DNA of 9,674 nt, taken from positions 1-9,674 of the forward strand of contig CABUQL010000025.1 of NCBI GenBank assembly GCA_902493665.1, written 5' to 3'. How positions within the stretch are numbered: position 1 is the first letter of the stretch; each line of letters begins with the position of its first letter. This DNA comes from an uncultured Eubacteriales bacterium (lineage in GTDB: Bacteria; Bacillota; Clostridia; UMGS1810). The position numbers and the translations under genes are program-made. Below, piece after piece: positions 6,156-9,674 of the stretch. Below the pieces are notes generated by a model that was not told the DNA's origin, ran no database searches, and was given only the letters and a program-made list of their open reading frames with translations.

Positions 6156-6308
6156 ATGGCTTCGTATATTGCTCCGGGTATTAAAGCAAAATTCGACACG
6201 CTTTCGGATAATCTTAAAAATTACATTTTAAGCCGCAACGTTAAAATCAACAATATGAACGATTTAATGAGCGAGCTTAATAAAATTGTTGAAGAGGGCG
6301 AAAAGTAA
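6156..6308 (+). CDS. 50-residue protein of unknown function, divergent from recombinase
   Basis: The ATG at 6156 is preceded by GAGGTGA with good spacing (6144-6150), so it is preferred over a GTG at 6126 or the ATG at 6150. The product is about 50 residues, starts MASYIAPGIKAKFDTLSDNL and ends in a charged tail (NKIVEEGEK). It looks wholly helical, with two amphipathic helices (KAKFDTLSDNLKNYILS and NMNDLMSELNKIVEE), and has no cysteine, signal peptide or membrane segment. It is probably a small cytosolic protein or protein-binding partner. It ends 19 bases before a strong terminator and so is monocistronic. Its position facing away from the recombinase start would suit a recombination directionality factor, but it could equally be an ordinary small host gene that flanked the insertion. 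I do not recognise the family with confidence. Confidence 0.65.
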   Translation: MASYIAPGIKAKFDTLSDNLKNYILSRNVKINNMNDLMSELNKIVEEGEK

Positions 6309-6327
6309 GAAAAAGATTTTTGCGGAC

Positions 6328-6386
6328 ACTAAAAAACTGCACCGGCAAGGTTTTTATAAAGAATATCTTGCTTGTGCAGTTTTAGT
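6328..6386. terminator. Two-way terminator hairpin between the small gene and the chromate transporter pair
   Basis: The left arm ACTAAAAAACTGCAC..GCAAG (6328-6349) pairs with the right arm CTTGC..GTGCAGTTTTAGT (6367-6386) around a 17-base loop, with a 2-base mismatch and a small bulge in the A/T part. The A-rich left arm and T-rich right arm give a U-run in either direction. It therefore serves the plus-strand small gene and the minus-strand chrA-type operon, which converge here. Confidence 0.85.
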
Positions 6387-6426
6387 TTACGTAAAATTTG
6401 ATATGTACGGTTTTAGATTATAATGC

Positions 6427-6972
6427 TTACAATATAGGGAATACCGCACCTATTATTGCCGCAACCGCAATTAAAAATACGGGATGCGCCTTTTTGAAAA
6501 TCAGTCTTAGAACCGATAAAACAACAAGAAGAATAAGAGCTTTTACATTGAGTTTATATCCTTCGAAAAATATAACGTCAATAAGAACCGACATTCCGGC
6601 TGATGCAATAAGCGCCGTTACGGCAGGTCTTATTCCGAAAAATGCGTCGTCTACAAAGTGGTTGTCTTTAAATTTTTTAAGTATTTTTGAAATAAGAACT
6701 ATAACAATAAACGAAGGAAGAACGAGCGAAAGTGTTGAAACAAGTGCTCCTACAACACCGTATGACAAAAATCCGGCATACGTTGAAATGTTTATTCCGA
6801 TAGGACCGGGTGTCGATTCCGAAATGGCAATCATATTCGGAAGCATTTTAATGTCGAGCCAGGGATATTTTCTGGCAATGTTATATAAAAACGGTATTGT
6901 TGCAAGTCCGCCGCCTATGGCAAAAAGACCTGTTTTAAAAAACTCAAAGGCCATTACAAGAAGCTGATTCAT
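6427..6972 (-). CDS. CHR-family (chromate) transporter, second half-size subunit
   Basis: This 181-residue membrane protein of the CHR superfamily is the short, single-domain form that works with a partner gene. Visible motifs are FFKTGLFAIGGGLATIPFL (11-29) and SESTPGPIGINISTYAGFLSYG (51-72), the two conserved CHR blocks. About five or six hydrophobic membrane segments follow, and the gene ends in IIGAVFPIL. The ATG at 6970-6972 lies one base after the stop of the upstream partner and has an AGGAGGG site inside that gene, so the two are translationally coupled. A longer start at 6993 would lie over the ribosome binding site. Family members export chromate in some bacteria. In gut or soil Clostridia the true substrate is generally unproven, so another anion is possible. 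Confidence 0.88.
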   Translation of the reverse strand: MNQLLVMAFEFFKTGLFAIGGGLATIPFLYNIARKYPWLDIKMLPNMIAISESTPGPIGINISTYAGFLSYGVVGALVSTLSLVLPSFIVIVLISKILKKFKDNHFVDDAFFGIRPAVTALIASAGMSVLIDVIFFEGYKLNVKALILLVVLSVLRLIFKKAHPVFLIAVAAIIGAVFPIL

Positions 6973-6973
6973 T

Positions 6974-7516
6974 TTACTTTGCCCTCCTTGCATTTTTTAC
7001 AAGAATTCCGAGTACGGCAGTTGATGCAACAACTATTACGGGTGAAATTTTAAAAAATATAAGTATTACAAAAACCGATATAGAAACAATAATTCCGTAA
7101 GCGCCTTTAATGCTTTTTTTGCCCATTTTTATTACGGCTTCTATGATTAAAACAACTGCGGCAACTCCGATTGCCGAAAATGCGCTTTGAACCTGCGGTA
7201 TGCTTGCAAAGTTTTCAAGCATCGCCGCAATAACGCAAATGATTATCAGCGACGGTGTAATAACGCCGAGCGTTGCGGCAATGCCTCCTGCTATTTTTCC
7301 GATTTTGTAGCCTATAAATGTTGCGGTGTTTACCGCAATAACTCCCGGAGTGCATTGGCCGATTGCAAAATAATCGAGTATTTCTTCGTCTGTCGCCCAG
7401 TTTTTCTTTTCAACAATTTCTTTTTGAATCATCGGAAGCATAGCGTATCCGCCGCCGAATGTAAATGCTCCGATTTTAAAAAAAGCAATAAATAAGTCCC
7501 AAATTGTTTTAAGCAT
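6974..7516 (-). CDS. CHR-family (chromate) transporter, first half-size subunit
   Basis: This 180-residue membrane protein is a paralogue of the gene that follows it. It contains LFIAFFKIGAFTFGGGYAMLPMI (8-30) and AIGQCTPGVIAVNTATFIGY (51-70), the conserved CHR blocks, then several membrane segments and a short basic tail (KNARRAK). In this family, pairs of short proteins insert in opposite orientation and form one transporter. The ATG at 7514-7516 has an AAGGAT site about 8 bases upstream. Only 28 bases separate it from the comEA stop and I see no terminator there, so it is most likely transcribed from the comEA promoter. The pairing and motifs make the family call firm; the substrate is not shown by the sequence. 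Confidence 0.88.
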   Translation of the reverse strand: MLKTIWDLFIAFFKIGAFTFGGGYAMLPMIQKEIVEKKNWATDEEILDYFAIGQCTPGVIAVNTATFIGYKIGKIAGGIAATLGVITPSLIIICVIAAMLENFASIPQVQSAFSAIGVAAVVLIIEAVIKMGKKSIKGAYGIIVSISVFVILIFFKISPVIVVASTAVLGILVKNARRAK

Positions 7517-7544
7517 AGTAAAATATCCTTTTTATGTAAATGGT

Positions 7545-8132
7545 TTATTCAATATAAAAACAATTCTTTAATTTTTGAAATTTCTTTTTGCCGATACCGC
7601 TTATGTTCATAAGTTCTTCAAGGTTTTTAAACTTGCCGCCGTGGCCGTTTCTGTATTTTATGATTTTTGCCGCAGTAACCGGACCGATACCGTTAACCTT
7701 AATAAGCTCCTCTTCCGATGCCGTATTAAGATTTATTTTTAAATTATTTGAATCGTTGCTGTTGTTCGAAGCAGTGTTTTCGCTCAAATTGTTTTCGGCA
7801 TTGTCGGATCCACCCGTTTTCGGAACGTAAATTTCTATTTGATCCGAAATAAGATCTGCAAGGTTTAAGCGGTTTAAATCAGCGTTGTCTGTTGCGCCTC
7901 CTGCTGCTTCAACGGCGTCGTTTACCCTGTTCCCGGATTCTAAAATGTATAACCCCGGTCTTTTTACTTCGCCTTTTACATGAACATACACTTCTTCGGG
8001 ACCTGCTTTGCTTTCAACGGTCTCTTTTGACAGATTAAGATCGTCTTTTTCCATAAAAAAGCAACCGATTATACCGGAAGCAGCAAAAATGACGGATGCA
8101 AAAAGAAGAAGTGTAGATTTTCCAATCTTCAT
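7545..8132 (-). CDS. comEA: ComEA-type helix-hairpin-helix DNA-binding protein
   Basis: This 195-residue membrane-anchored protein binds double-stranded DNA outside the cell membrane during uptake. It has a short N-terminus and one membrane segment (about 7-26), an SLBB domain (48-104, from EVYVHVKGEVKRPGLYIL), an Asn/Ser-rich linker (105-130) and a C-terminal DNA-binding module. The module has INLNTASEEELIKVNGIGP (133-151) and a second hairpin ISGIGKKKFQKLK (177-189). Length and domain order match ComEA of Firmicutes. I chose the ATG at 8130-8132 because of the GGAGGTG site at 8139-8145; an in-frame extension upstream runs through the promoter. The usual partner comEC is not next to it, and two chromate-type transporter genes follow instead. 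Presence of comEA alone does not show that the organism is competent. Confidence 0.92.
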   Translation of the reverse strand: MKIGKSTLLLFASVIFAASGIIGCFFMEKDDLNLSKETVESKAGPEEVYVHVKGEVKRPGLYILESGNRVNDAVEAAGGATDNADLNRLNLADLISDQIEIYVPKTGGSDNAENNLSENTASNNSNDSNNLKINLNTASEEELIKVNGIGPVTAAKIIKYRNGHGGKFKNLEELMNISGIGKKKFQKLKNCFYIE

Positions 8133-8154
8133 TACAGACACCTCCGACCCTATA

Positions 8155-8183
8155 AGAATAGCATTTTTCGACAAAAGTGTCAA
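8155..8183 (-). promoter_or_regulatory. Sigma-A promoter of the comEA-chr-chr operon
   Basis: Read on the minus strand: TTGACA (8178-8183), 17 bases, TATTCT (8155-8160). The -35 box is perfect and the -10 box has five of six consensus bases. It lies about 22 bases upstream of the comEA start, leaving room for a short leader with the ribosome binding site. Confidence 0.8.
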
Positions 8184-8310
8184 TAATTTTGCAAAAAAAC
8201 ACATTATTTTTGCAATAAAACGGTTAAAAAGTAAAAATGAAATTGCCAAACAGAACAAATGATTTGATTTTTTATTATTATGTGTTCGATAAATATATAC
8301 AAAATTCAAG

Positions 8311-8339
8311 TTGACCGCAGGTTTACAATATGGTAAAAT
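8311..8339 (+). promoter_or_regulatory. Sigma-A promoter of the SpoVB-like gene
   Basis: TTGACC (8311-8316), 17 bases, TAAAAT (8334-8339). Transcription would start near 8346. This leaves only about 13 bases before the ATG at 8359, with no ribosome binding site, but about 28 before the TTG at 8374, which has GGGACGTG upstream. The promoter thus supports the later start. A vegetative-type promoter is notable for a gene named after a sporulation role. Confidence 0.7.
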
Positions 8340-8373
8340 AATTTTACAAATATTCAAAATGGGACGTGTTATA

Positions 8374-9674
8374 TTGGAAAACAATAATAATCAGGCTTTT
8401 ATAAAAGGAACGGTAATTTTGCTTACGGCAAATATAATAACAAAGCTGTTCGGAATGTTATTTAAAATTCCGCTTACATATCTTATCGGTGAAGAGGGTA
8501 TGGGAATTTTTTCAACCGCATATACAATGTACAGTTTTATGTTTATAATAGCAACTGCGGGACTTCCCGTTGCCGTTTCAAAAATGGTTTCCGAAAGCGA
8601 GAGTCTTAAAAATACGGACGAGAGCAGACAGATTTTAAAAGTGAGCGTTACTGTGCTTACGATTATAGGCGTTTTGGGGTCGGCTTTCTTGTTTTTCGGT
8701 GCTGAGTTTTTGGCTAATGCAATAAATTGCCCTGTGGCGGCATCATCTATAAGAGCGGTTTCTCCGGCAATATTCTTTGTCGGCGTGATGAGTGCGTTCA
8801 GAGGATTCTTCCAGGGACATCAGGATATGATACCTACGGCATTTTCGGAGGTTACGGAATCTGTCGGAAAGCTTATTTTCGGATACGGTCTTTCATATTG
8901 GTTTTTAACATCGGCAGCCGCGCCTTTAAAAATGCAGATGGGCGCTGCCGGCGCTGTGCTCGGCGTGTCGGTCGGAACTTTTCTTGCGTGCGGTGTGATA
9001 ATCGCAATGTTTTTTAAACGCAAAAAAACACTTTTTAAATATTCAAAAGAAAAATGCACAAGGAAAAAAAGTGAAATTGCAAAAACACTTCTTATAATTG
9101 CAATACCGATTACACTGGGAGCTTCGGTATTCAGCCTTACAAGCATTATAGATATGGCGATGATAATGCGCCGCCTTCAGGTTGCGGGCTTTGATCACAT
9201 AAAATCAACGGCGCTTTACGGCTCATACACGGGCTATGCCGTTCCGCTTTTCAATATGCCGCCGACGCTTATTTCTTCAATAAGCATAAGCATCGTTCCG
9301 GCAATTGCGAGTGCATATGTTGAAAAAAACAAAGACCTTGTTAAAAAGACAACTTTGCTTGCAATAAAAGTCACAACAATTTTTGCACTTCCGTGCGCCG
9401 TAGGAATAGCAATCCTTGCAGAACCGATTTTAAATCTTGTATATAAAAATGCGTCATCGGCAAAGTCGCTTTCAATACTCGGATATGCAATAGTTTTTGT
9501 TTCGCTCGTAATGGTTACAAATGCTATTTTGCAGGCAATGAGAAAAGAAAGAATCCCCGTTATTAACATGGCAATCGGCGGAGTGTTTAAAATCGTTATA
9601 AACTATATTCTTGTTGCAGTGCCGGGCATAAACATAAACGGGGCGCCGGTTGGAACAATCTGCTGCTATGTAAT
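8374..9674 (+). CDS. SpoVB-like oligosaccharide/lipid flippase (MOP superfamily), 5' part
   Basis: This multi-spanning membrane protein is open to the right edge (433 codons visible of a usual 500 to 550). The N-terminus FIKGTVILLTANIITKLFGMLFKIPLTYLIGEEGMGIF and then TAGLPVAVSKMVSE are typical of the SpoVB/YabM branch of polysaccharide flippases, related to MurJ. Later blocks such as RGFFQGHQDMIPTAFSEVTE, PPTLISSISISIVPAIA and INGAPVGTICCY also fit. Such proteins move lipid-linked sugar precursors across the membrane; SpoVB itself is needed for spore cortex synthesis. The start is uncertain: TTG at 8374 (with GGGACGTG upstream) or ATG at 8359 (without one). The gene diverges from comEA and has its own promoter. 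In many Firmicutes a mazG/yabN gene follows, but that would be outside this window. Family certain, SpoVB versus other paralogue less so. Confidence 0.88.
   Translation, partial: MENNNNQAFIKGTVILLTANIITKLFGMLFKIPLTYLIGEEGMGIFSTAYTMYSFMFIIATAGLPVAVSKMVSESESLKNTDESRQILKVSVTVLTIIGVLGSAFLFFGAEFLANAINCPVAASSIRAVSPAIFFVGVMSAFRGFFQGHQDMIPTAFSEVTESVGKLIFGYGLSYWFLTSAAAPLKMQMGAAGAVLGVSVGTFLACGVIIAMFFKRKKTLFKYSKEKCTRKKSEIAKTLLIIAIPITLGASVFSLTSIIDMAMIMRRLQVAGFDHIKSTALYGSYTGYAVPLFNMPPTLISSISISIVPAIASAYVEKNKDLVKKTTLLAIKVTTIFALPCAVGIAILAEPILNLVYKNASSAKSLSILGYAIVFVSLVMVTNAILQAMRKERIPVINMAIGGVFKIVINYILVAVPGININGAPVGTICCYV

Noticed and set aside
8187..8220. Repeated TTTTGCAA motifs between comEA and the SpoVB-like gene, considered as an operator pair
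   Set aside because: The copies are short, imperfect and in very AT-rich DNA; chance is an adequate explanation.
8133..8384. 84-residue N-terminal extension of ComEA in the same frame
   Set aside because: It runs over both the comEA promoter and the divergent SpoVB-like promoter, has no ribosome binding site, and would bury the membrane anchor.

Overview
The window looks like chromosomal DNA from an anaerobic, endospore-forming, low-GC Firmicute of the class Clostridia. The reasons are AT-rich intergenic DNA, strong GGAGG-type ribosome binding sites, GTG/TTG starts, consensus sigma-A promoters, and two sporulation-lineage genes: sigG for the forespore sigma factor and a SpoVB-like flippase. 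I cannot name a genus.

Left block (1-3647, all minus strand). prmA (ribosomal protein L11 methyltransferase) leads from a perfect-consensus promoter. It is followed by a small PqqD-like protein, an ABC exporter with fused membrane and ATPase domains, and the start of a secreted, Ser/Thr-rich protein that runs off the left edge. PqqD plus exporter suggests handling or export of a peptide, but no precursor peptide or modifying enzyme is visible here.

Central block (about 3700-6390). sigG starts normally on the plus strand but breaks off inside region 4.2, exactly where the DNA-recognition helix should follow. A large serine recombinase gene on the opposite strand begins at the break point. This arrangement (5' part of a sporulation sigma gene, then a convergent serine recombinase at the element edge) resembles the sigK/skin element of Bacillus and Clostridioides, but here the target is sigG. 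The recombinase frame runs through the junction and ends inside antisense sigG. The missing 3' end of sigG is not in the window on either strand, so either the far end of the element lies beyond the right edge, the halves were separated by rearrangement, sigG is dead, or the assembly is chimeric. A 50-residue protein of unknown function is divergent from the recombinase and ends at a two-way terminator.

Right block (6427-9674). comEA (DNA-binding competence-type protein) and a pair of half-size CHR/chromate-transporter genes form a tight minus-strand operon driven by a TTGACA-N17-TATTCT promoter. Divergent from it, with its own TTGACC-N17-TAAAAT promoter, is a SpoVB-like polysaccharide or lipid flippase gene that is cut by the right edge.

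The main point for a second look is the interrupted sigG. SigG acts in the forespore, whose chromosome is the one inherited, so a skin-type excision here would have different consequences from excision in sigK, which happens in the terminal mother cell.
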